Positions 16,988 to 25,453 of a stretch of DNA of 58,262 nt are shown one piece after another. Origin of the DNA: Strigomonas culicis. Taxonomy: Eukaryota > Euglenozoa > Kinetoplastea > Trypanosomatida > Trypanosomatidae. The position numbers and the translations under genes were made by a program. The notes below the pieces were generated by a model that saw only the letters and a list, made by a program, of their open reading frames with translations, had not been told where the DNA came from and ran no database searches. The stretch spans positions 1 to 58,262 of the forward strand of contig AUXH01000042.1 of the NCBI GenBank assembly GCA_000482145.1, read 5' to 3'. Position 1 is the stretch's first letter, and each line of letters opens with the position of its first letter.

Positions 16988-18589
16988 CTATCTCCGCTCG
17001 TGCAGCTGTTGCTGCTGAAATGGCTTGGTGTCGACACCTAAATCTTCTAAGCGCCGAAGCGCGTTGTACTCTAGCTGGTCTACATGCTCCTGTCTTATCA
17101 TCGCGTTGACGCTCTTCGCGACGGAGGAGGAGCGGGAGATGTCCACATCCTCCACGAGGAGATCCTCCTTCTCCGCCTTGCTCGCGGTGGTGGCAGAATC
17201 AGAGACCGTGGGGTTCGCTGCCGACTTCCGATGCATGTCCGGCCCGAAGAAGCTGTCCTTGGACGTCTTGGCAGCGGCATTCTTGTCCCTCATGGCGCGC
17301 AGCTCGTCCAGCTCCGCCTGCAGCGCATCTTCCTTCAGCGTGGTGAGCATGCCCTCCAGCTTCGTCGTGCGCTCCACGGCGTAGGACCAGTTCGCCTCCA
17401 TGTTCATCGCGTGGCGGTGGAGGTCTTTGACACCCACCAGCGGGACCATCGGCGCGGCACTGCGCAGCATGGCGTGGCGCAGCGCCTTTGAGGCCTCGCG
17501 CGGGTCGGACTCGTCCTGGCGCTCGTTCACGCAGCGGTACATGAGCGTCGGCGGGAGCTGGAAGTCGTCCAGCCCCTTCTCGTCCGCGCGGAGGTCCAGG
17601 TCGCCGCGGTAGGCGGCCGTGCTCGTGATGAGCGACGCGTCGTAGAAGCGGTTGCTCCACTCGCTGATCATCACGTCGTAGTGCGACGCGACCATCGTGG
17701 TCAGCAGCCCCGCCGCCTGCACGACTGTCTCCTCGTTCCGACGGTGGAAGGGGAAGGGGAAGCGGGGGCTGCCGATGATGTGCAGCACGGCGAGCACCTG
17801 GCGCTCCAGCTCGCCGCCGCGCACGTAGACAGGGACCACGAGCTGCGCCACGTTGGACTTCTCCACGAGCTCTAGTAAGGGGATCTGCTCCGACGGGCGC
17901 GTGTCGTGCACCCCCTCGCGCGGCTTGATGTTGACGGCGATGCCGGTCGAGGCCACCGCGCACGGGATGGAGGACTCCGGGCAGCGGTACGGCGAGGAGT
18001 GCATCAGCTGGCTCACGTCGCGGCCGACGACGAAGGGCGCGACCAGCTCCACCGCCACGAAGCCGGTCGGCCGGAGCCACAGTAGCGTCGTTTCCGCGCG
18101 GGTCTGCACCGCCACGCCCTCTAGAAGGCGGTAGATACTAGCGGAGACCAGCTCGAGCGCGGTGTTCATCTTCTTGAGCTGATACGGCTGCACGGTTCCG
18201 TTGAAGGTGGGCTTGTAGGTACTCACCTCTGCAGGCGCCTGCTGGCCCTTCATGGGGCCGCCAGACGACCGGTACAAGGCGGTCTGGGCATCAGCCGTGG
18301 CCGCCTTGCTGGTCTCCATGTACTTGTCCTTGCGATTGCACTGGTCTTGCAAACTAACGATTTGCTTCTGAAGCTCCTCAAACTCCCTATGAACTGCCCC
18401 GCACAGGTCGTGCAACCCTAGGGAGAGTTGCTGCAGGCGATCCACGTCGATGGCGGACTTTCCCTCCACGCTGTGTACGAGATGGTTTACCGCCTCCACG
18501 CGCTTGCTAACGTTCTCCGTGAAGGAGGCGCTCTCCACTAGATCCGACGGGTAGCTGTTGCGACAGCTCGCGCATAGCTGAAAAGGCAT
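16988..18589 (-). CDS. GAF-like domain protein with N-terminal CxxC and coiled coil
   Basis: 533 residues from the ATG at 18589 (MPFQLCASC). The frame is open further upstream to 18865, but that part is Cys/Leu/Phe-rich with leader-like composition. Features in order: CASC (Cys6, Cys9), a helical region (about 25-110) likely to form a coiled coil (LCGAVHREFEELQKQIVSLQ), then about 145-330 an alpha/beta region with the feel of a GAF domain: ALELVSASIYRLLEG, TTLLWLRPTGFVAVELVAP, IPCAVASTGIAVNIK, VAQLVVPVYVRG, QVLAVLHIIGSP and a final helix with EETVVQAAGLLTTMVA. A charged, Ser-rich C-terminus follows. GAF domains bind small ligands or mediate dimerisation; no ligand can be assigned here. Confidence 0.7.
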   Translation of the reverse strand: MPFQLCASCRNSYPSDLVESASFTENVSKRVEAVNHLVHSVEGKSAIDVDRLQQLSLGLHDLCGAVHREFEELQKQIVSLQDQCNRKDKYMETSKAATADAQTALYRSSGGPMKGQQAPAEVSTYKPTFNGTVQPYQLKKMNTALELVSASIYRLLEGVAVQTRAETTLLWLRPTGFVAVELVAPFVVGRDVSQLMHSSPYRCPESSIPCAVASTGIAVNIKPREGVHDTRPSEQIPLLELVEKSNVAQLVVPVYVRGGELERQVLAVLHIIGSPRFPFPFHRRNEETVVQAAGLLTTMVASHYDVMISEWSNRFYDASLITSTAAYRGDLDLRADEKGLDDFQLPPTLMYRCVNERQDESDPREASKALRHAMLRSAAPMVPLVGVKDLHRHAMNMEANWSYAVERTTKLEGMLTTLKEDALQAELDELRAMRDKNAAAKTSKDSFFGPDMHRKSAANPTVSDSATTASKAEKEDLLVEDVDISRSSSVAKSVNAMIRQEHVDQLEYNALRRLEDLGVDTKPFQQQQLHERR

Positions 18590-18861
18590 GGGTATGAGGA
18601 AGAAACTCAGAAAACAACAACAATAGAGATTGAGCTGGAAAAAGGGGAGAAAAGGGAGATCAGAGGAGCGGAGAGCACACATGCATGCATGTAAAGAGAC
18701 ACCATCATGTGACAGTAATGAAAGCCATAGAGAGTGACAAGCATAGACACACGTTAGTTGTTTTTGCCTTGATCCGATACGTGAAAAGATCAATAATTCC
18801 ATGTGCATATACAGTATGCTATATGTATATATAAAAGCAAGTAGCGGGGCCTTGATGTCGC

Positions 18862-20010
18862 TCACTTTGTCGCGCCGTACAGCTCTGCCAGCTCTAGCAG
18901 GCTTTTGTTTTTCTCTTCCTCAGCATTCGATTCCATCTCAAACAGCGCGCCGTCCTCCATCGAGTGAAAGTCAGCGTATTCATCGGCAAGATCCATCAAG
19001 CTTTTGTTCGCTTCATCGTCTATCTTGTTTTCTATCTCAAAGAGCGGCATATCTTCGACAAAGTCAAAATCGTTGGCTGCCGCAGCTTCTGCCGTGGCCG
19101 GGGGAGTCGGCGTTGCGAAAGCGGGTTCCTTCTCTTTCTTACGAAGGGCCTTTTTAGGTGGATGCTGCTCCTGCTGCTGTAGCCGCTTCGTGTCCTCGTG
19201 CGCTTCGACGGGCCGACTGCGCTTCAGCGCGGTGCTCACCGGGGCCTCGGCCAGCGGCGCGGGGGTCTCCGCCACGGATGGCGGCGCGGGGTTGACCTCA
19301 ATGCCGCGCAGCATCTCTTCTTCCTCCGGCGCCAGCACCTTGCGGTTCTGGTCCTCCTGCTGCCGCCTCTCGCGCAGCAGCCGCGTGAACTCCTCCATGT
19401 CGACCGTGTCGCGGCGCGACAGCGCCTCTAAGATGCCCTTGGGGTTGCGGGCCTTCTCCCGCTTGAAGAGCTGCTTGACCTGGTCGCGCGTGCGGCTCTT
19501 GTACATGACGGCGATGCCCGAGAAGTCCGTCCCGAACTGCGAGAGATAGCCGTACAGCTGCTGCACCTCCGCCTCCGTGAAGGTGTTGCGCTTCCGGTGG
19601 CCCGCGTAGGACGCGACGGCGCTGCGCATGTTGGTGCTCAGATCCTGCCGCGCCTGGTCGTCAGCGCTCCCGTCCGCGTCGGCGGAGGCGCCGGTGGACG
19701 GCGCGTGCGACAGTGTGGCGGCCGCGGTGTCTCCGTGGTCGCGGCTGAACCCCTCGATGGACAGGTTGACCTGGTACTCACGCCGCTCCGCATCGCTCAT
19801 TCGCTCGACGCCTTTCTGAGGGATTGAGAACATGGTGTTGTGAATTCGTTGCCGAATGGAGCATCGCTCGGGTCCTGGGGGCTTTGTCGGCGGTAGCTGC
19901 TCGACGGGCACCTTCATCAAGGCATTGACACCCAGGAAATTACTGTCGAACTGGTTTTGCACCAGCTCGCTGTCTAGTTGATCCGGCGGGAACTCAAAGT
20001 CGTTGTCCAT
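18862..20010 (-). CDS. BDP1: TFIIIB subunit BDP1 (B'')
   Basis: 382 residues. The SANT/Myb-like domain at 142-190 is diagnostic: RNTFTEAEVQQLYGYLSQFG, then TDFSGIAVMY and RTRDQVKQLFKREKARNP, matching BDP1 of other eukaryotes (W/F-T..E....Y..L...GTDF.......R.R...K..FK.E...NP). BDP1 joins TBP and BRF1 to form TFIIIB for RNA polymerase III transcription (tRNA, 5S, snRNA genes). It is short compared with yeast and human BDP1, as in other trypanosomatids. The C-terminus carries an exact 33+33-residue acidic tandem repeat (314-346 and 347-379, ending LADEY and LAELY). The stop codon is very close to the next gene's open frame but not overlapping its chosen start. Confidence 0.9.
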   Translation of the reverse strand: MDNDFEFPPDQLDSELVQNQFDSNFLGVNALMKVPVEQLPPTKPPGPERCSIRQRIHNTMFSIPQKGVERMSDAERREYQVNLSIEGFSRDHGDTAAATLSHAPSTGASADADGSADDQARQDLSTNMRSAVASYAGHRKRNTFTEAEVQQLYGYLSQFGTDFSGIAVMYKSRTRDQVKQLFKREKARNPKGILEALSRRDTVDMEEFTRLLRERRQQEDQNRKVLAPEEEEMLRGIEVNPAPPSVAETPAPLAEAPVSTALKRSRPVEAHEDTKRLQQQEQHPPKKALRKKEKEPAFATPTPPATAEAAAANDFDFVEDMPLFEIENKIDDEANKSLMDLADEYADFHSMEDGALFEMESNAEEEKNKSLLELAELYGATK

Positions 20011-20463
20011 GTGCGAACGTTTATGGGTTTGTAATGGTTGCTACAATGCTAGACAATTAAAGCGAGAGATAGGGAAGAGAGGAGAAGCGATTTCGTGCGT
20101 AATGGAAAAAAGGTGCGAAAGGAAGCACTGGCCAGCCTTTTAATCGCAAAGAGAGCCCTAATATAGAATTCTCATCTTTTTTTTTTCTTTTGTCACACCG
20201 ATCAAGCAAATAACAATGCAACGGAACCACAGGAGTGGAGAGAGAGAGAGAGAGAGAAGGAGAGACAGCTTAGCTGTCACGTAATTGAAAGTTGGATCTT
20301 TATCCTGTTCAAGCATCTCGTGGAGTGTCGCATAAGACAGTGCTTCCTCGCTAAAAGAAAGGCTCACACCCTGAAACGTGAGTATTAACTTCCACGTTCG
20401 AAACGCAAAGGGTGTCAGAAGCGAGAAAAACAGGAAGAAAAAGATGTGTGTATGTTTGTGTCA
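20011..20463. other. Intergenic spacer between hydrolase copy 1 and BDP1
   Basis: 453 bases with a (GA)n run (20238-20258). Bases 20381-20393 (agtattaacttcc) and their surroundings match the sequence below the second hydrolase copy at 21450-21462, so the tandem duplication includes at least about 80 bases of 3' flank. A 69-codon frame here is not convincing. Confidence 0.5.
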
Positions 20464-21189
20464 CTATACAAGTGCCTTGTTGAAGAAATCCACACTGACG
20501 CGTATGGCATCGTCGAGCTGCTCCTTTTCCTCGGCGGTGCACTTCTCGTAGTCAAAACGATTACCAAAGAAGCCGTGCGTCAGCTTGTCATACAACTTGT
20601 ACACGTGCGGCTCGACGGTGTGTGCGTTGACGGCCTTCTCCACGCCGGCCATGTCCTCCGCATTCTCGTCCTTGGAGGGCAGCACGCAGATGGGCACCCG
20701 CGCGGCGGGCGCCATCACCTCGGCCGTGAATCGTGAAGGATGCGCCGAGCTGGCGGCCTCGACCAGACCCTCGCCGGCGAGGTCGAAGGCGACGCGCGCG
20801 CCCCAGCACATGCCGATGGTGGCAATCTTCTCCACGCCCAGCCTGCGCAGGAGCGCGCACGCGCGGCGGGCGAGGATCATGTGAAAGGCGTAATCTCTTG
20901 TGTATTCAAAGAAGCGCGCATACTCTTGACTATTTTTGTCGATGCCAATATTATTCATGTTCCGCGCATATTCTCTCATAAAGTCTGGGTACAGCACCAG
21001 GAAACCTTCCTTCGCCAAGGTGTCCACGTAGCGCTTCGCATTGGGCTGAATGCCAAACACGTCACCCAAGATCAGAACAGCCCGCTTGCAGTCAAGGGCG
21101 CCCGATAGGTAGAAGTAGTCGCCAGTGGCCTTGTAAGGATCTCGAACCGGCGGCGCATCGGTAGGGCAACACGGTTTGTCAGAAGACAT
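20464..21189 (-). CDS. Dienelactone hydrolase family protein, copy 1
   Basis: 241 residues, the usual size for the family. Alpha/beta-hydrolase landmarks: a strand with KRAVLILGDVFG, LVLYPDF, the nucleophile elbow GMCWGAR with Cys128, an acid candidate Asp174 (PSKDEN) and His205 (LTHGFF), giving a Cys-Asp-His triad typical of dienelactone hydrolases. It probably hydrolyses a small ester or lactone; the true substrate is unknown. It lies directly downstream of a second copy in tandem. Residues 106-229 are identical in the two, while residues 1-105 differ widely (for example MREYARNMNNIGI here against MGDRAWDEHSWPP), including the cap region near the active site. Confidence 0.85.
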   Translation of the reverse strand: MSSDKPCCPTDAPPVRDPYKATGDYFYLSGALDCKRAVLILGDVFGIQPNAKRYVDTLAKEGFLVLYPDFMREYARNMNNIGIDKNSQEYARFFEYTRDYAFHMILARRACALLRRLGVEKIATIGMCWGARVAFDLAGEGLVEAASSAHPSRFTAEVMAPAARVPICVLPSKDENAEDMAGVEKAVNAHTVEPHVYKLYDKLTHGFFGNRFDYEKCTAEEKEQLDDAIRVSVDFFNKALV

Positions 21190-21529
21190 CGTTATGCAAA
21201 AGAGGAGAGGGAAACTATAATGACGATCTATTATACTCTTCTCTTTACATCACACACACACACAGCAAAAGCAAGAATGAGAGAGATTGTCCAAAGAAAT
21301 GCTTCACAAGGGTTCCTATACATTCAAATGCACCAGAGAAAAAAATCCATTCGCAGTACTGGGGCTACGTGGCGTTTCACATGTATAGTATAGTGTCATA
21401 ACAACGTAATGATAACGGTATATGAAAAGATAGGCAGTCATTCAACACAAGTATTAACTTCCTTGCTGGAAACGCTCCAGAAAGAGGAATACAAAGAGTA
21501 ATAAAAGTAGCGCAATGCATGAGCATTGT
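21190..21529. other. Intergenic spacer between the two hydrolase copies
   Basis: 340 bases, A/T-rich, with a short (CA)n run at 21251-21262. The left flank of the upstream copy (about 21450-21529) resembles the flank of copy 1. Confidence 0.5.
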
Positions 21530-22255
21530 TTACTTCAAAGCCTTGTTGAAGAAATCCACACTGACGTGGATGGCATCGTCGAGCTGCTCCTTTTCCTCGG
21601 CGGTGCACTTCTCGTAGTCAAAACGATTACCAAAGAAGCCGTGCGTCAGCTTGTCATACAACTTGTACACGTGCGGCTCGACGGTGTGTGCGTTGACGGC
21701 CTTCTCCACGCCGGCCATGTCCTCCGCATTCTCGTCCTTGGAGGGCAGCACGCAGATGGGCACCCGCGCGGCGGGCGCCATCACCTCGGCCGTGAATCGT
21801 GAAGGATGCGCCGAGCTGGCGGCCTCGACCAGACCCTCGCCGGCGAGGTCGAAGGCGACGCGCGCGCCCCAGCACATGCCGATGGTGGCAATCTTCTCCA
21901 CGCCCAGCCTGCGCAGGAGCGCGCACGCGCGGCGGGCGAGGACCATGTGGTGCTGGTAGTCCGTGATGAAGGCGTAGAACTTCTTGAACTCCTCGGACTC
22001 AAAGTTCGGAGGCCAGCTGTGCTCGTCCCAGGCGCGGTCGCCCATGAAGTCGGGATACAGCACGAGGTAGCCCTCCTTGGCGAGAACGTCCGCGTAGCGC
22101 TTCGCGTTGGGGAGGACGCCGAAGATGTCGCCCACGATGAGCACCGCGCGCTTGCTGTCGATGGGGCCCGTCATGTAGAAGGCATCGCCCGTGGGGTTAT
22201 AGGGGTTGCGCACCGGGGGCGCATCGGTCGGGCAGCACTGCTTATCAGAGGACAT
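21530..22255 (-). CDS. Dienelactone hydrolase family protein, copy 2
   Basis: 241 residues with the same triad as its downstream neighbour (GMCWGAR, SKDEN, THGFF). It is the upstream member of the tandem pair. The N-terminal 100 residues carry a distinct segment (FMGDRAWDEHSWPPNFESEE) that should shape the entrance of the active site, so the two enzymes may differ in substrate. The region coding residues 106-229 is identical to copy 1 at every base. Local dienelactone-hydrolase-like proteins are widespread in trypanosomatids but, as far as I know, without an assigned substrate. Confidence 0.85.
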   Translation of the reverse strand: MSSDKQCCPTDAPPVRNPYNPTGDAFYMTGPIDSKRAVLIVGDIFGVLPNAKRYADVLAKEGYLVLYPDFMGDRAWDEHSWPPNFESEEFKKFYAFITDYQHHMVLARRACALLRRLGVEKIATIGMCWGARVAFDLAGEGLVEAASSAHPSRFTAEVMAPAARVPICVLPSKDENAEDMAGVEKAVNAHTVEPHVYKLYDKLTHGFFGNRFDYEKCTAEEKEQLDDAIHVSVDFFNKALK

Positions 22256-22520
22256 GTTATAGAGAGCGGAGAGGAGAATAATAAAAAAGAAAAGAAAACC
22301 TTGATAAATGTATAAAAGGCGCGAACGCGTTATCTAGTGAGAAGAAGAGAAGCAACAGTAAGACGGAGCCAAACGAGGGATTACACTGTTGCATTAATGA
22401 GCGGTTGAAGTAAACGGATGTATACACAATGTACATTCGTCCGCAAGTAGCGTCGGGAGCACATTACAACATAACTTTTTTTTTTAAGCGGCTATAGACC
22501 TGAAACAAATCCAAAGTCCC

Positions 22521-23270
22521 TCAAGAGGACCCCATCTGCTCCTTGATGGACGTGAGGGGCACGAATTGGCAGAGTGTATCCTTAAACTGTTGAATGCTCC
22601 CATCGGGCTGCTTGACACAGAGAAGCAGCTGCTGTGCGCTGTGCTGCTTTCCTACCGGAATCACCAGACATCCGCCGCGCCGGAGCAGCTCCAGCATCTC
22701 CGGGTGCACCTCAAGAGCGGCGGCGCCCACGTGTATGGCATCGAACGACTCCTGCCCCCCGTCGTGGCCGAGCACCGCGCGCGGGCTGCGCCCATCGCCC
22801 GTGTGGAAGGAGACGTGTGCTGCCCACTGCGGGTAGTGCCGCAACAGCACCCCGGCGGCGCGCTCCCGCAGCTGCGGCACGTGTTCGACGCCCACCACCT
22901 GCCACGGCAGGCACGCGGGCCCCGCCGCGGCGGCCTCGGCCTCGCACATGGCCGCGAGCGCAGCGGTCAGGTACCCGCTGCCGCTGCCGATGTCCAGCAC
23001 GCGCAGAGCCTGCCCCGCTGCCTTGGGCTTGACGTAGGGCGCCATGAGCTCCAGCATCATGGCGTGCATGTGCGGCGCGCTGATCGTGACGTTGTAGCCG
23101 ATCGGCAACGGGCGATCTTCGTAGGCGTAGGGCAGCACCTCCGGCGGCAGGAAGAGGCCACGGTCGATGGCGAGCATCGCGCGCAGCACACTGTCCGACT
23201 TGACGAGCATCTCTCGCTGAAGGGCGAGCACCAGCTTTTCGTTCGTGCTAGCAGAGCACGTCCATGCCAT
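22521..23270 (-). CDS. PCMT: Protein-L-isoaspartate O-methyltransferase
   Basis: 249 residues from the ATG at 23270 (MAWTCSAS); the open frame upstream looks like leader. It shows the PCMT signature: MLAIDRGLFLPPE, YAYEDRPLPIGYNVTISAPHMHAMMLE (the catalytic ISAPHMHA loop), the SAM motif VLDIGSGSGYLTAALA, VVGVEHVPQL, FDAIHVGAAA and LLRRGGCLVIPVG. The enzyme methylates isoaspartyl residues in damaged proteins using S-adenosylmethionine, starting their repair. Length is slightly over the usual 225-230, through Ala-rich loops. No signal or targeting sequence is obvious. Confidence 0.93.
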   Translation of the reverse strand: MAWTCSASTNEKLVLALQREMLVKSDSVLRAMLAIDRGLFLPPEVLPYAYEDRPLPIGYNVTISAPHMHAMMLELMAPYVKPKAAGQALRVLDIGSGSGYLTAALAAMCEAEAAAAGPACLPWQVVGVEHVPQLRERAAGVLLRHYPQWAAHVSFHTGDGRSPRAVLGHDGGQESFDAIHVGAAALEVHPEMLELLRRGGCLVIPVGKQHSAQQLLLCVKQPDGSIQQFKDTLCQFVPLTSIKEQMGSS

Positions 23271-23568
23271 AAGAAGAGGTCTGCCTTTCGATAAGGAATA
23301 CAAACAGCAACGAGAGGTATATGTATACAAGAAGGCGTGATTCAAATAAACACCACTATGAACGTGAAGAGATGCGCGTTGGAGAAGGAAGGCACACATA
23401 CTTATCTTCTTCTAACACACACTAACCACCTCCACGCACACACACATGTATGTACATATTTGGGAAGTGATGCACGCAAGTTCATGGATGTCTACTGATA
23501 ATGTACAATTCGAACTGCAAAAAGCGCTTCATCCGACACAAGAGCCCCACCCAGCGGCCTCATGTGCA

Positions 23569-24321
23569 TTATGGATGAACCCACTTTGCCCACATGCCAC
23601 TGAGGCCCGGCGGTGTGCAGTCCGCCGCGCCGCCTGCCGAACCGCGTGCCCGCATCTGAGGGGGGATGAGGCCCAAGAAGGGCTTGCTGTCCGCGCTGCT
23701 CATGAGACACGGCTTCAGCGGCGGCGCTGCGGGCGCGCCCCTGTGCGCCGACTCCCGCACGGGAGGTACCGCGTCGTCCGTTTGGCACCCCACCGAGACG
23801 CTGTTCAGTGACGTGGGAGCACTGGTGGGCACAGCCGGCGGAGCTTGCGCCTGGCGCTCCTCCAGCGCGCGGCGCACGCGCATCAGCTCCTCCACCAAGA
23901 ACTGAATATTCTCCTCCGTGGGCTCCGCGTACAGTTGGAGGTCCGCGTCCCAGTGCGGAGGGCTTGGGTCCGCACCCCCCTCCGCGCGGCCGTCGGCGCG
24001 CTCGCGCTCCATCTGCGCCACCTTCTCCGGCCAGTTGACGGGGCCGCCGAGCACCTCCTCGTAGGCGCGCACGAAGTGCACCATGGCCTCGAAGGTGGAC
24101 ATGCCCTGCAGCGACTTCCACGCGCCGTGCTTGTAGCGCTCGCGCACCTGCCAGAAGGGCGGGGCCGCCTCGCGACACGGCCCGTGCGTCGCCTGCTGCT
24201 CCAGCGCGTAGAAGGTGAGCTTCTGCTCGTCCGTCAGCGCGGCGCAGGTCTCCAGCGGGGCATACGCGTGGTGGAAGCACTCGACGGCCTTGTGAAACTT
24301 CTCTGGAAAGGCGTATTCCAT
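23569..24321 (-). CDS. Acyl-CoA-binding domain protein
   Basis: 250 residues. Residues 1-92 form an ACB domain: FHKAVECFHHA, then TDEQKLTFYALEQQATHGPC, FWQVRERYKHGAWKSLQGMS and EAMVHFVRAYEEVLG. These include the family's YALxxQATxG and Lys/Trp acyl-CoA contact motifs. The domain should bind long-chain acyl-CoA esters. The C-terminal 150 residues are different: a helical stretch near 125-145 (ENIQFLVEELMRVRRALEERQ) that may be a coiled coil, then disordered Ser/Pro-rich sequence. So it is an ACBD-type protein rather than a minimal 90-residue ACBP. No membrane anchor was seen. Confidence 0.85.
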   Translation of the reverse strand: MEYAFPEKFHKAVECFHHAYAPLETCAALTDEQKLTFYALEQQATHGPCREAAPPFWQVRERYKHGAWKSLQGMSTFEAMVHFVRAYEEVLGGPVNWPEKVAQMERERADGRAEGGADPSPPHWDADLQLYAEPTEENIQFLVEELMRVRRALEERQAQAPPAVPTSAPTSLNSVSVGCQTDDAVPPVRESAHRGAPAAPPLKPCLMSSADSKPFLGLIPPQMRARGSAGGAADCTPPGLSGMWAKWVHP

Positions 24322-25453
24322 TTACCTAAGGAGGAAGGAGGAGAGATGGGGGAGATGGAGAAGGAGAGTGAGCAGCAAGCGGTCAAGGGCCTTTAGCAAC
24401 ACGGCACATCGTGTGTGGCAGAGTAATTCAACACCGTGTCGGTGTCTACTGCAGTAAGTAGTCTTTTGGGTGTTTGTAAGAAATTGGAGCATTACATCAC
24501 AAACAGAAACCGCAACATATTGTAGAACACAGTTGGCATAATCAGTAACAGTTTTTTTTTTTTTAATATGTGTTATGAAGTAGTTGAGCAAAAGGGAAAG
24601 CAATTATTAATACAATTCCACAGTGTTGAAGCCGTAGCAATACGGGGTGTCAGATAGAAGGCCGTGAGCGGTGTGCCTTCCGCGCTCACGACCCGTGAAC
24701 CAACCCCAGGGCACCACGTCCCCGTTGCTTCACGACGGATTGCTGTTTGCAAGCGGGTGCGAAGGAGAGACGGGAAGTACAGCCTGTCTAGTACTGTCCT
24801 CAAGAAGGAGCAGCAAGGTGTCTATCGCCGCCAACACTCGCACTGAAGAAGAACATTTTTTTGTTTTTGCTTGTTTTTATCGTTGTTGATGTTCTTACTA
24901 GTATTAATGTACGTACCTTCTGCGAACTAAAAGCTATATTATATTGTTGTTTTGTTATCTGACTGATTATAATATATACATACATATATATTAAGGTAGT
25001 TTAGAAAAAAAAAAGTAAAGGAAAAGTGTTTCTTTTTCTCAAACCAAGGATGACCCTCACTCACACACACACAAACACACGCACACCGCCACTACAGACA
25101 TACAAGCGCCATACACAACACATCTAATTCCCAATCGTTTTTTTTTTTTTGGAATGACCCGAAACCAATTCTGAGTACACAATCAACGCATTTGCTTTTT
25201 TTTTTTTAGGTATACTATATTTTTCCTGCAAAGTGGCGCCACATTGACTCATTAAAGTACAAAACAACACAGAAAAAAAAGAAAATGCAAACAAACACTC
25301 ACTGTAGTGTTCTCTTGGAGTCACTACATCAAGTAATCCAGTATGAAACGGTAAAGTAAGAAGGAGAAATAAGAAAAAGGGAATGACAATCGCCAAACAT
25401 GTATAATAAAGAAAGGAACCCAGAGGGGATCACGCAAAAGCGAGCGTGCGGAC
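24322..25453. other. Long intergenic region with a G+C-rich island
   Basis: 1132 bases without a supported gene. Most is A/T-rich, but 24655-24845 is clearly G+C-richer and contains a perfect 8-bp hairpin (24663-24670 with 24683-24690, loop of 12). No frame on the coding strand opens with ATG across the island. T runs at 25138-25150 and 25196-25207 lie near the next gene. The island may be a non-coding RNA, an old pseudogene or an unusual UTR. Confidence 0.4.

Noticed and set aside
18590..18865. N-terminal extension of the GAF-like protein
   Set aside because: Cys/Leu/Phe-rich, leader-like sequence; the ATG at 18589 begins the conserved-looking CASC segment.
20158..20367. 69-codon frame beginning MSLSFSEEAL
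   Set aside because: More than half is coded by a (GA)n repeat and A/T-rich sequence; it lies in the 3' flank of the hydrolase gene.
24573..24803. 76-codon minus-strand frame in the G+C-rich island
   Set aside because: It begins with TTG and contains no ATG, so it is not a normal gene; kept only as an unexplained island.
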